31,883 nt of DNA from Bacteroidota bacterium. GTDB lineage: Bacteria; Spirochaetota; Spirochaetia; JABMQR01. The number at the start of each line of letters is the position of its first letter. Position 1 is the first letter of the stretch. The notes under the pieces are model-generated. The model saw only the letters and a list, made by a program, of their open reading frames with translations, was not told the origin of the DNA and made no database searches. The stretch is taken from positions 1-31,883 of the forward strand of contig JABMQR010000256.1 of the NCBI GenBank assembly GCA_013202335.1, read 5' to 3'. Below, piece after piece: positions 1 to 7,780 of this stretch. The translations under genes and the position numbers were made by a program.

Positions 1-131
1 GTATAACAACGAACTATGTGAGTTTTTATACTGCCAAAAGTAAAAAATCCAGATTTTTTACTTCGTTTTCCGACGAAGCAGATGTCTGTCGTGTACAAGT
101 GAGAATCCTATGCTTTAAGTTGTACAGAGTA

Positions 132-695
132 CTAGTCCTCTACGAAAAGTACCATAGCCTCTTTCAGTTTCTGAAGCCTGACTTGAACATCATTGAGTGA
201 ATCATATATATCAACCAGCCCATATGCAAATTCCATCATCTCAGTTGAGCTGCTGTACCCACCGTAAGTCATTAGTTGTGTTATCACATAGTAAACCTGA
301 CTGGAATCCTCTTCCAGATTTTGAACCCGTTCGGCCAACTGCCGTACATCGTTACCCTTTGCCAGGCTGCCAACCAGAGATTCTAATTCCCCACGTGCAG
401 TTTGCAGTTCATCAGATAGACCATTAAGAAGACTGTCTCTGACTTCCTGAACATTTTCAAAATCTTGTTTTGTTACAAAATTACTTGTTTCATCTGTTAA
501 TTCCTGCCTTGTCACATAAATCTCAATATCAGACTCAAGTTCCTGGTTTTTCTCAGCTACTGCCGACATCTCATTTTGCAGAGAAGAAATTTCCTGTTCC
601 AGTGTATTGATCTGATCCATAGAGACACAACCTGGAAGTAAAAACATTGCAAGTAGAGCAACGGTTATCAGACCAGCTATTCCTCTCTTTTTCAT
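132..695 (-). CDS. Coiled-coil lipoprotein
   Basis: Predicted outer-membrane or periplasm-facing lipoprotein of 187 residues, function unknown. The N-terminus has a basic start (MKKR), a hydrophobic stretch and a lipobox LLPGC with the lipidated Cys at about residue 23. After it comes a long heptad-rich region (about residues 30-130, repeated L/I/V with E/Q/N) that should form an alpha-helical coiled coil. The tail (about 135-187) is helical and contains a Tyr-rich patch. There is no enzymatic motif. The gene is alone on the minus strand, divergent from the HMGL-like gene. An uninterrupted run of eight G on its coding strand (700-707 on the plus strand as C) lies just upstream of the ATG and overlaps the expected ribosome-binding position. 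I am sure of the lipoprotein and coil calls; a structural role is inference. Confidence 0.85.
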   Translation of the reverse strand: MKKRGIAGLITVALLAMFLLPGCVSMDQINTLEQEISSLQNEMSAVAEKNQELESDIEIYVTRQELTDETSNFVTKQDFENVQEVRDSLLNGLSDELQTARGELESLVGSLAKGNDVRQLAERVQNLEEDSSQVYYVITQLMTYGGYSSSTEMMEFAYGLVDIYDSLNDVQVRLQKLKEAMVLFVED

Positions 696-699
696 ACTG

Positions 700-707
700 C
701 CCCCCCC
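700..707 (-). promoter_or_regulatory. G8 homopolymer in the ribosome-binding region of the lipoprotein gene
   Basis: On the minus strand eight consecutive G end four bases before the ATG at 695. No other Shine-Dalgarno-like stretch is visible, so the tract itself must act as the binding site or sit against it. Homopolymers of this length are prone to slippage, which could change expression between cells; that is inference. Confidence 0.5.
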
Positions 708-1016
708 TTATCCTGCATACACAGTGTATTTGTAATATTCCATGTTAGCACTCTACAACGGTTTTAACAAGTTAAATAGATTATGTAGGGCAGTAACCTG
801 ATTTTTACATTCGTACAGGTTCAAGGGCAAGTTCCTGCCGCCGATGTGGCAGAAAAGTGTCTTAAAATTCTGTAATTTTAGCTTTTTATAAGCTTTGAAA
901 ATATATGTATTTACAAATACGAACTTAAAGAGTATAATTAACATTCGCAAAATTAGCAAAAACATGTCTAAATTGTCAAAACGATGTACTACTAATAATA
1001 AAGAGGGTGATATCTA
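708..1016. other. Intergenic region between divergent genes (lipoprotein and HMGL-like)
   Basis: AT-rich stretch of about 310 bases with no convincing gene. It holds two small inverted repeats: AACCTG at 795-800 with CAGGTT at 816-821, and CTGCC/GGCAG around 834-851. These could be transcript hairpins or operator sites. The right end carries a good ribosome-binding site (GAGGGTG, ending about 7 bases before the ATG at 1017). A minus-strand reading frame of 70 codons at 753-965 lacks a ribosome-binding site and has a low-complexity composition, so I do not count it as a gene. Confidence 0.5.
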
Positions 1017-2843
1017 ATGATGTATGAGAAAAAAAACAATCTTTATGTCTCTGACAGAAAGAAGCCTGAACTTTTCAGAGAACAGTTTCCTTATGATGAG
1101 GTTCCAAAGATTATATTTGATGGATGTACTGTCTCAATGGATTTTCCAGAATCAATTTGGATTACAGATACTACTTTCAGGGATGGTCAACAAGCCCGAC
1201 CTCCGTATTCTGTAGAGCAGATAAGTCAGTTGTATTATCTAATGCATAAACTTGGCGGAACAAATGGAATCATACGGCAGACAGAGTTTTTTCTCTATTC
1301 AAACCGTGACAAGAGGGCTGTTGAAAAATGTTTGGAACAAAACCATACCTATCCGGAAATAACCGGCTGGATTAGGGCAAATGCTGATGACTTTATGCTT
1401 GTAAAAGATTTTGGGCTTAAAGAGACAGGCATCCTGACATCTGTTTCAGATTACCATATCTATCTAAAGATGAAGACAACACGTGCTGCTGTACTGGATA
1501 AATATCTTGGAGTGGTTAAAACAGCTCTTGAACAAAATATTATCCCACGCTGTCATTTTGAAGATTTAACCCGTGCGGATTTCAATGGATTTGTTCTTCC
1601 TTTTGCACAGCAGCTTTTACGGCTTTCAGAAGAATCTGGTATTCCGGTGAAAATACGACTTTGTGATACTATGGGATATGGTGTTTCATATCCAGGAGCA
1701 GTATTGCCCCGTTCAATTCCTAAAATGCTTCATGCACTTCGTCATGAGGTAGGTTATCCCTCTGAATTCCTTGAGTGGCATGGTCATAATGATTTTCATA
1801 AGGTGCATACAAATGCTTCAACCGCATGGTTATATGGAGCCTCCTCATTAAACGCAAGCTTGTTGGGATTTGGAGAGAGAACGGGAAATCCTCCCCTGGA
1901 AGGAGCGGTAATTGAGTATGCGGGGTTAACAGGCAGCACTAATGGAATGGATCTTACCGTGATACATGAGATTGCTGAGTATTATAAGCATGAGATTCTG
2001 GCACCTGTTCCGAATAATTACCCATTTGTCGGAGATGATTTTAATACTACCCGGGCTGGTATTCATGCTGATGGTATCCTGAAAAATGAAGAGATTTATA
2101 ATATTTTTGATACCGGTACAATCTTAAATCGTCCTATTCGGGTTATGGTTACTGATAAATCAGGAATGGCCGGTATTGCCAGATGGTTGAATGACAATAT
2201 TGAGGCAGTTGTTAAAAGCGAGACGGAACCAGTTGGAAAACGGCACCCTGGAGTGAAACAAATTTACAATTGGGTAGCGGAGCAGTATCAGCAGGGGAGA
2301 ATAACGAGTATTTCAGCAGAGGAGCTTATAGCTCAGGCAAAACACTTTATTCCAAGGCTTTTTGAGTCAAACTTTTCTGTAGCTATAAGGAATGCAAACC
2401 ATTTTGCAGAGAAGATTGCTATTCGAATTTCCGGAAAACTTGAAATGGAGCATCTTAATGCAGAGAAAATACAGATCGACCTTAAGGAACTCCTAAAAAG
2501 AGAACCTTCAATTCAGTTTGCTGCCGTTACAAATCTTCAAGGTGAAAGATTGAGTCAGGTACATACTCAGCATGGTGAAGGTTCATTTTTCAGAAATTTA
2601 AAGAATAAGAATTTCCTTGACCGGACATGGTTTATTCATGTTCTGGAAAACAGTGAACCCTTTACCTCAGATCTCTATTTTTCCAATTATACTGATCGAT
2701 TGATAATAACCAGTGCCCAACCGCTGTTTGATGAGAATCAGAAACTGAAGGCGATATTAAATCTGGACTTTATTTTTAATGAACTGGTTAAGATGGAGAC
2801 TACCGTTTCTGAGGAGTTGCTGGAAAGTACCTATACCTATTAG
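1017..2843 (+). CDS. HMGL-like (homocitrate/2-isopropylmalate synthase type) enzyme with C-terminal PDC/Cache-like domain
   Basis: 608-residue protein. Residues about 45-330 are an HMG-CoA lyase-like TIM barrel: DTTFRDGQQ at 51-59 (metal/substrate loop), the HGHND metal-binding motif at about 255-259 and a GFGERTGN glycine-rich segment just after. In this family such enzymes condense an acyl-CoA with a 2-oxo acid, as in homocitrate or isopropylmalate synthesis; the exact substrates cannot be read from the sequence. Residues about 335-470 resemble the post-barrel helices of homocitrate synthases. The last roughly 120 residues (about 485-600) do not look like the LeuA regulatory domain. They match the pattern of PDC/Cache sensor domains: an 'xAVTNLQGE' strand, 'DRTWF', then 'ITSAQPLFDENQKLKAILNLD'. 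No transmembrane segment is present, so this would be a cytoplasmic ligand-sensing domain. The start is backed by GAGGGTG 7 bases upstream. It stands alone, with a terminator-like hairpin after it. Confidence 0.8.
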   Translation: MMYEKKNNLYVSDRKKPELFREQFPYDEVPKIIFDGCTVSMDFPESIWITDTTFRDGQQARPPYSVEQISQLYYLMHKLGGTNGIIRQTEFFLYSNRDKRAVEKCLEQNHTYPEITGWIRANADDFMLVKDFGLKETGILTSVSDYHIYLKMKTTRAAVLDKYLGVVKTALEQNIIPRCHFEDLTRADFNGFVLPFAQQLLRLSEESGIPVKIRLCDTMGYGVSYPGAVLPRSIPKMLHALRHEVGYPSEFLEWHGHNDFHKVHTNASTAWLYGASSLNASLLGFGERTGNPPLEGAVIEYAGLTGSTNGMDLTVIHEIAEYYKHEILAPVPNNYPFVGDDFNTTRAGIHADGILKNEEIYNIFDTGTILNRPIRVMVTDKSGMAGIARWLNDNIEAVVKSETEPVGKRHPGVKQIYNWVAEQYQQGRITSISAEELIAQAKHFIPRLFESNFSVAIRNANHFAEKIAIRISGKLEMEHLNAEKIQIDLKELLKREPSIQFAAVTNLQGERLSQVHTQHGEGSFFRNLKNKNFLDRTWFIHVLENSEPFTSDLYFSNYTDRLIITSAQPLFDENQKLKAILNLDFIFNELVKMETTVSEELLESTYTY

Positions 2844-2868
2844 ATCCGGAATTGGTTTGCAAAATGAA

Positions 2869-2914
2869 AAGCTGATAATAATCTCCTCCAGCATAGACTT
2901 GTCAGCTTATTTTT
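2869..2914 (+). terminator. Likely terminator after the HMGL-like gene
   Basis: AAGCTGA at 2869-2875 pairs with TCAGCTT at 2902-2908 and is followed by TATTTTT. The loop is long (26 bases), so it is a moderate candidate only. Confidence 0.45.
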
Positions 2915-2929
2915 ACTATCATAACACTC

Positions 2930-3370
2930 ATGAATTTAACATTATCAGGTGTCTTTGAAGGAAAAGTGTTTGTCTACCCGGTTCGGGTCTATTTTAGTGA
3001 TACCGATGCAGGTGGGGTAGTGTATCATAGCCGTTATCTTGATTTCGCAGAGCATGCCCGATCGGAATTTATGCGTAACCTTGGTGGAAGCCAGCAGGAG
3101 ATAATGGAGACTGACGGTACGGTGTTTGTTATACGTTCTGTCTCTGCGGACTTTATCAAACCAGCCAAATTGGATGATTTGCTCACTGTACGGACAGAAG
3201 TTGTAAAATGTGCAAATGTCGTAGTTGTTTTTCGACAGCGAGTGATGCTCGGTGATGAGTTGTTATGTAATCTTCAAATAAAAGCAGGTTACATCTCTCT
3301 GAGAGAAGGTCGACCTGTTCCTATGCCTATAGAGTGGAAAACCAAGATTTCATCCATGTTAATTGAGTAG
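2930..3370 (+). CDS. ybgC: YbgC-type acyl-CoA thioesterase (hotdog fold)
   Basis: 146 residues, the usual length for the 4-hydroxybenzoyl-CoA thioesterase/YbgC family. The family signature is clear near residues 18-45: VRVYFSDTDAGGVVYHSRYLDFAEHAR, in which the Asp of DAGGVVYH is the catalytic residue and the FSDTD strand and long helix follow the hotdog order. Known members hydrolyse short- to long-chain acyl-CoA in the cytoplasm and, in proteobacteria, sit with tol-pal genes. No tol or pal gene is visible here, so a cell-envelope role cannot be inferred from context. The start at the ATG lacks a clear ribosome-binding site, but no later start would keep the first strand. It ends before a repeat-rich spacer. 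Confidence 0.88.
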   Translation: MNLTLSGVFEGKVFVYPVRVYFSDTDAGGVVYHSRYLDFAEHARSEFMRNLGGSQQEIMETDGTVFVIRSVSADFIKPAKLDDLLTVRTEVVKCANVVVVFRQRVMLGDELLCNLQIKAGYISLREGRPVPMPIEWKTKISSMLIE

Positions 3371-3452
3371 TCTGGGAGAGGATCTCAGCCTCTGCAGCGA
3401 TGCACTGTCTGGAGAGACACATGATACGGTTGAGGGTTTTATATAACCTGAG

Positions 3453-3488
3453 GGTCTTTCAAAATTAGGCGATTTTGAAAGATCGACC
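3453..3488. repeat. Hairpin module GGTCTTTCAAAATTA (copy 1)
   Basis: TCTTTCAAAAT (3455-3465) and ATTTTGAAAGA (3472-3482) form a perfect 11-bp stem around a 6-base loop, with outer GGTC/GACC able to extend it. The first 15 bases (GGTCTTTCAAAATTA) recur exactly at 16300-16314, where they also start a hairpin. Both copies lie next to a GAAGTTT inverted-repeat element. Confidence 0.75.
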
Positions 3489-3496
3489 TATTATTA

Positions 3497-3560
3497 GAAG
3501 TTTCCGATTTTTATATGTCTTTGTGTTATAAGTATTTATATACATTCTGTCGGAAACTTC
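3497..3560 (-). repeat. GAAGTTT inverted-repeat element, copy 1 (inverted orientation)
   Basis: Perfect 11-bp terminal arms, GAAGTTTCCGA at 3497-3507 and TCGGAAACTTC at 3550-3560, enclose a 42-base AT-rich core. Read in reverse complement, the core contains AAAGACAT and GTATATAAATA, which match AAAGACAT and GTATGTAATTA in the copy at 16201-16262. The similarity therefore goes beyond the arms and shows a common origin. It lies between genes, with hairpins on both sides. Confidence 0.8.
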
Positions 3561-3563
3561 AAA

Positions 3564-3600
3564 AGCCAATTTCAAGAATCATCGATTATTGGAATTGGCT
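3564..3600. repeat. CCAATT hairpin module next to repeat copy 1
   Basis: AGCCAATT (3564-3571) pairs with AATTGGCT (3593-3600). In reverse complement, the junction to the GAAGTTT element reads ATTGGCTTTTGAAGTTTCCGA-like, nearly the same as the junction at 11531-11552. The hairpin and the element therefore belong to one unit. Confidence 0.7.
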
Positions 3601-3858
3601 CACCTTACTATTGGTTCTTGGCTTTATGGTCTATGAAATCATTAAAAAATTCAATTCAGTTGAAACGATACCCGTAACATGATTAGAAAACAAATAATAA
3701 TTAATGAGTATAAAAACTGTATCAGAGTGTATCCTTAAAGAAAATTGATTATTACTACAAATTCTTCTTTAACACAGAGGAAAATACGTATACAATTGAT
3801 CAGTAGTGTAATTTCTAAAATACAAACCTACTAATTCTAAATAAATTTAGGCTCTTAT

Positions 3859-4470
3859 ATGAAAAAAATAGACAAGATACTTGCAGCAGTTATTATATCA
3901 ATATTATTCATATTCAGCTCTTTTCAATTGTTTGTCTGGTGCGGGAGTCTGTTTGGCCTGCATATCAATGCAATGGCTCTGACTGGACTGACAGTTAGTG
4001 TACTGTTCTGCTTAATCTGGCTGAGGGATATTCTTAATAATCTATATACACTGAGCTGGTGGTATTTTATCATTTTTTACTTAATTAGCTCTTCTTTGCT
4101 TTTTATCCATATAAAAGTATTTATTATTCCCCTTTTGATCTATGCGCTGTTTGCTGGTTTATACACTGGTAGAAGAATAGGTTTTGAGTATGGAACAGAG
4201 ATAGATTTAAATAAAATTCTCACAAAAGCAGCACTTTTTTCAGAAATAGTATTAGTAGTCTATTATCTTATAGGCGCTATTATTTTTCTTACTTCAGTAG
4301 AGGCTGTTAATAATATAATTATCATGCATTACACTATTGAAGTAACAAGCAGTTTTCTCTGGATTATTATGATAATCGGTGGAGTTCTGCTGCTGCCTCT
4401 GAATTATTTTCTTGTTCTCTGGTCAGGAAGATCTGTCTATTCTATAAAATCTGAAAAAAATAGTAGATAA
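3859..4470 (+). CDS. Six-helix integral membrane protein, unknown function
   Basis: 203 residues, almost entirely hydrophobic. Six membrane segments can be seen at about residues 5-30, 37-60, 70-90, 92-110, 125-148 and 162-190, joined by short loops. The most polar part is the loop TGRRIGFEYGTEIDLNK at about 108-124. I do not recognise a family motif. The start codon has no strong ribosome-binding site upstream, only TTTAGG at about 12 bases. It converges on the diguanylate cyclase gene with a 9-base gap and follows the repeat-rich spacer, so it is probably transcribed on its own. That it is a real gene is supported by its continuous membrane-helix pattern. Confidence 0.7.
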   Translation: MKKIDKILAAVIISILFIFSSFQLFVWCGSLFGLHINAMALTGLTVSVLFCLIWLRDILNNLYTLSWWYFIIFYLISSSLLFIHIKVFIIPLLIYALFAGLYTGRRIGFEYGTEIDLNKILTKAALFSEIVLVVYYLIGAIIFLTSVEAVNNIIIMHYTIEVTSSFLWIIMIIGGVLLLPLNYFLVLWSGRSVYSIKSEKNSR

Positions 4471-4479
4471 TTGCCTATA

Positions 4480-5382
4480 TTACCCAATTGTAAGACGATT
4501 TCTTCCAGAATCTTTACTTCTATACATCAGTTTATCCGCACGCTTAATGATACTCTCAGCTGTATCATTTTCCCTGACTACTGTTGCCCCAATTGATATG
4601 GTGATACTAACCGGCTTGTTATCAATTTCAATGAAACTATTTTCAACCAGTACACGTAGTTGATTACCCATTGAGGCAAGAGTTTGTTGTTCAACATTCT
4701 GGATAAGTCCTATAAATTCTTCACCGCCCCATCTGCCGAAAATATCAAAAGGTTCGGCATTTGCAAGTAATGAATCAGCAGTAAGTTTCAGTATTTGATC
4801 TCCTGCATCATGACCGTACGTGTCATTAACTCTCTTAAAATGGTCAATATCAATAAAAAATACCCCGAATGGAATTGAATGTTTTCTGAAATCTTCCAGT
4901 TTTTTGCCGATCTCCGATTCTATATAGTATCGGTTTGCCAGTTGGGTCAGTTGATCGAGAAGGGCAGCACGTTCCAGTTCCTTAATCCGTATTTCTGTAA
5001 TATTCTTACTGGAGATATCAGTAAACAACTCTATTGCGTGTGTTACTTCACCTTTGTCGTTTAGTATAACAGAGACCCTGACATTAACCGGTACCCGGTG
5101 ACCTGATTTATGGTGCAGGAAAACATCAGCTTCTCTTGGAATATTGTCCTGAATTGATTGTGCAAGCGGACAGCCTGTTACACATAGGTTCTTCCCCTCG
5201 GTATTTACATGTAATAAGATATTATCTGAGCAGGATTTCCCAACAACTTCATTTGAGGAAAAACCGGTTATTCGCTCTGCAGCATAATTCCAGTACCTGA
5301 TAATACGCTCTTTATCAGTTATATACACTCCATCATGAAGAGAAGATATAACTTTTTCAGTTAGTGCAATTGGTATATCCAT
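4480..5382 (-). CDS. PAS-GGDEF diguanylate cyclase
   Basis: Soluble two-domain signalling protein of 300 residues. I chose the ATG at 5382 because AGGAG lies 7 bases upstream; an earlier in-frame ATG at 5454 would add 24 residues without a ribosome-binding site. Residues about 8-125 form a PAS domain (DGVYITDKERIIRYWN, GFSSNEVVGKSC, then FTDIS) with a Cys pair LCVTGC at 67-71. Residues about 137-300 form a GGDEF domain: DQLTQLANR, FFIDIDHFKRVNDTYGHDAGDQ, and the active-site GGEEF at 219-223, followed by ISIGAT. It should make cyclic di-GMP from two GTP. The inhibitory RxxD site five residues before GGEEF reads EPFD, so product inhibition through this site is probably lost. No membrane segment is present. 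It is divergent from the C11 lipoprotein gene. Confidence 0.92.
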   Translation of the reverse strand: MDIPIALTEKVISSLHDGVYITDKERIIRYWNYAAERITGFSSNEVVGKSCSDNILLHVNTEGKNLCVTGCPLAQSIQDNIPREADVFLHHKSGHRVPVNVRVSVILNDKGEVTHAIELFTDISSKNITEIRIKELERAALLDQLTQLANRYYIESEIGKKLEDFRKHSIPFGVFFIDIDHFKRVNDTYGHDAGDQILKLTADSLLANAEPFDIFGRWGGEEFIGLIQNVEQQTLASMGNQLRVLVENSFIEIDNKPVSITISIGATVVRENDTAESIIKRADKLMYRSKDSGRNRLTIG

Positions 5383-5561
5383 ATTACTGCTCCTAAGATA
5401 TTTAGAATTATTATGGTATGGAATTATATATGTGTTATGAGAGAAATGATACACGGATATTTGCTCTTGTTGGCTAAATTTACATGCAGCAGATGTTGTG
5501 ATTGTAACAATATGCAGTAAACTGTGTTACTACTTTATAAGAGACTAAAGAGGATGTGTGA

Positions 5562-7343
5562 ATGAGGAAGATACTTGGTGTAATTGGTGCTATTTCCCTT
5601 CTGATCACTTTTTCCGGCTGCGATCTGTTTAATTTTGAAAAACCCGGAACGCCTGTACTACTTTATGCTGTGCAGACTGATGACAATCATGTAACTGTTA
5701 TGTGGAGGAATTCAGAAAATGCTGATTCATATACAGTTTTTTGGTCTGAAGAAGAAACTCCTGACATAGTCATTGGATTCTCAAGTAAGTTCAGTGCCCT
5801 TGAAGGGGTTAACAGAACAGTGACCATTGGAAATTCCGGATTCTCTGGCAGCGACATTCTCTATTTTCGTGTATACGCAGAGAACGGAAACGGTACAAGT
5901 GCAGCCAGTCTTCCAAAAAAAGTCTCCTTCTCAGTCCCAAAATCCTGGACTATAATGGTTTGGCTGGATGGGGATAATTCATTGGATGCTGAAGCTAAAG
6001 AAGATTTTCATGAGATGGAAGCAGGTCTCTATGCCGCGATGCAGGCTGATCCTGATATTCAGGATTACTTAAATATTATTGTTCAGTATGATGGAAGAGA
6101 TGATGGTAATTTTGGTCGATACGTTGTACAGCCACTGGAAAAGGAGCTGGAAACTGACACTCCGTATTATGGGAAAATATCAGGTGGACTGAGTTCTGAA
6201 CCGAATATGGGGAGTGCTGCTCAGCTGCAAGCCTTTATACAGTATACAAAGTTATTCTATCCGGCTGAGAATTATGCGTTAATTCTCTGGAATCATGGTG
6301 GAGGAGTGCGTTCCCTTCAGGAATCAGGAAACTCCAGAGAAATCAGTGAGGATATAACTGATAACGATTTTCTCTATATTGGAGAGATTAAGGATCAGCT
6401 GATTGCTTCCGATAGTGTAGATTTTCTCGGGATGGATGCCTGTCTTATGGGAATGACGGAAATAGCGTATGAATTCAGATACAGTACTGAGGAGTTTGGA
6501 GCAAAGGCAATGGCTTTTTCTCCGGCTGAGGAACAGGGTGATGGTTGGGAGTACCAGAATATCATCAATAGGTTTAGAGGATCGTCCTATTCCGATGGAA
6601 CGAGTAAAGCATATTATGATATAGAATCCTTGCCCGCAAATGATTTTGCCCGAATTGTTGTTGAAGAGTACGAAGATACTTTTTCAGATCAACCAGCAGA
6701 AACCCAAACCGCAGTTGATCTGACTAAGATAGCTTCAGTAAAAACGAAAATTGATCAATTGGCTACTTTGCTGGTGAATAATAAATATGAGGTAGAAATA
6801 TTAAGGGGATACGCTAATGATTCTATTTCTGATTCAACAATAGAGCCAACACTCATGCACTATTTTGATGCCTCAAGCGGGTATGATTGGGAAAATTACG
6901 CGAATTTTGATTTGTACGATTTGGCCTTGAGGATACGGGAGAGTTCAGCATTCAATTTGGAAACTCAGAATCAAGCTGATGAGCTTATGGTTGCTGTAGA
7001 GGAAGCGATAATTTATTCCTGGGCTGGGAGCAGGTACAACGGAGATGAGATTGCAGACTGGAAAAATGGATTGGGAATATTTTTTCCGGATGGGGATGCT
7101 GATGATGCCTATCGAACGGATGATACATATACTTACTGGACATATCAGTATTTTTATTCCAGTTTGCCGCATAGTGATATAGAAAACTGGGCTGGAAATA
7201 CTAATCTTAACTATGGTGCCATAGACTTCTGTACTGGTGATGGAAATGGTATAGTTGAAGGCTGGTTTGAACTTTTACAGAAATGGTATAATCCAACTGG
7301 GCATAAGGTGAACTCCTCAATCCACCCGGGACCAATGTGGTAG
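5562..7343 (+). CDS. Clostripain-family (C11) cysteine peptidase lipoprotein
   Basis: 593-residue exported protein. The N-terminus is a lipoprotein signal with a lipobox ending at Cys20 (TFSGC). Residues about 30-125 look like a fibronectin type III domain (VTVMWRNSENADSYTVFW ... LYFRVYAENGNGTSAAS). The C11 catalytic domain starts at about 130 (SWTIMVWLDGDNSLD), with the catalytic His in WNHGGG (His245) and the catalytic Cys in LGMDACLMGMTEIAYE (Cys294). Family members cleave after basic residues and mature by self-cleavage; substrate here is unknown. The C-terminal 200 residues contain many acidic and aromatic residues. AGAGG lies about 9 bases before the ATG. The next gene, a small lipoprotein, begins at or within 3 bases of its stop, so the two are probably co-translated. 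Confidence 0.9.
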   Translation: MRKILGVIGAISLLITFSGCDLFNFEKPGTPVLLYAVQTDDNHVTVMWRNSENADSYTVFWSEEETPDIVIGFSSKFSALEGVNRTVTIGNSGFSGSDILYFRVYAENGNGTSAASLPKKVSFSVPKSWTIMVWLDGDNSLDAEAKEDFHEMEAGLYAAMQADPDIQDYLNIIVQYDGRDDGNFGRYVVQPLEKELETDTPYYGKISGGLSSEPNMGSAAQLQAFIQYTKLFYPAENYALILWNHGGGVRSLQESGNSREISEDITDNDFLYIGEIKDQLIASDSVDFLGMDACLMGMTEIAYEFRYSTEEFGAKAMAFSPAEEQGDGWEYQNIINRFRGSSYSDGTSKAYYDIESLPANDFARIVVEEYEDTFSDQPAETQTAVDLTKIASVKTKIDQLATLLVNNKYEVEILRGYANDSISDSTIEPTLMHYFDASSGYDWENYANFDLYDLALRIRESSAFNLETQNQADELMVAVEEAIIYSWAGSRYNGDEIADWKNGLGIFFPDGDADDAYRTDDTYTYWTYQYFYSSLPHSDIENWAGNTNLNYGAIDFCTGDGNGIVEGWFELLQKWYNPTGHKVNSSIHPGPMW

Positions 7344-7345
7344 CT

Positions 7346-7696
7346 ATGAATAAGGGTGGTGTTTCATTAGTAGTGATATTTTTTCTTTGCTTTTTTCTGT
7401 TGTCCGGCTGCAGGACATCTGGTATTTCCCAAAACCCTAATTTAACAATTGAGAATGGGAAAATGCAGCCTGCCAGGATTGAAACTGTTACCGGGAAAGT
7501 TGAGATTCTTCCTGATGGAAGACCGGCTCTTATTGCAAAATGGGAATCTAAAAGCCGTATCTCCTATACAATAATTGGCGATATGAGTAAACAAGTGTAT
7601 CAAAGAGATGGAGAAATTCTGACTGTGGATTGTATAGTAATTGCAATGGATAGTCCCTGGCAGGGGAAAATGGTCATTATTTCTGTACACCCATGA
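7346..7696 (+). CDS. Small lipoprotein, unknown function
   Basis: 116 residues from the ATG at 7346; a GTG at 7337 overlapping the previous stop is the alternative start. The N-terminus is a lipoprotein signal (MNKGGVSLVVIFF...LLSGC, Cys at about 23). The mature part looks like a small beta-rich domain: ARIETVTGKVEILPDGRPALIAKWESKSRISYTIIGD, then DGEILTVDCIVIAMDSPWQGKMVIISV. I do not recognise a named family. It is coupled to the C11 peptidase gene upstream. A closely similar copy of its last 29 codons survives as a relic at 8866-8955, so a second copy of the gene once existed about 1.2 kb downstream. Confidence 0.75.
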   Translation: MNKGGVSLVVIFFLCFFLLSGCRTSGISQNPNLTIENGKMQPARIETVTGKVEILPDGRPALIAKWESKSRISYTIIGDMSKQVYQRDGEILTVDCIVIAMDSPWQGKMVIISVHP

Positions 7697-7780
7697 CCAC
7701 CTGCTGTTATAGTATATGAGGTAATTTTATAATTATCCATTTTGCAAAAGCCTCAAATAATAGTTAAAATAAGGCAGGAT

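Larger units (their letters stand above)
3371..3858. other. 488-base gene-free spacer carrying composite hairpin repeats
   Basis: No gene is visible. The left half holds three hairpin modules in a row (3453-3488, 3497-3560, 3564-3600), described separately. The right half (about 3605-3858) is AT-rich; I see no strong promoter or RNA gene there. Confidence 0.6.

Noticed and set aside
55..73. CTTCGT/ACGAAG hairpin near the end of the lipoprotein gene
   Set aside because: Short stem without a T-run on either strand, so I could not call it a terminator.
18..200. 60-codon plus-strand frame at the window start
   Set aside because: Overlaps the end of the lipoprotein gene on the other strand, has no ribosome-binding site and no protein-like pattern.
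753..965. 70-codon minus-strand frame
   Set aside because: AT-rich, no ribosome-binding site, no recognisable domain; it lies in the divergent promoter region.
3453..3600. CRISPR-like array of hairpins
   Set aside because: The modules differ from each other in sequence and spacing, and there are no repeated units with unique spacers or cas genes.
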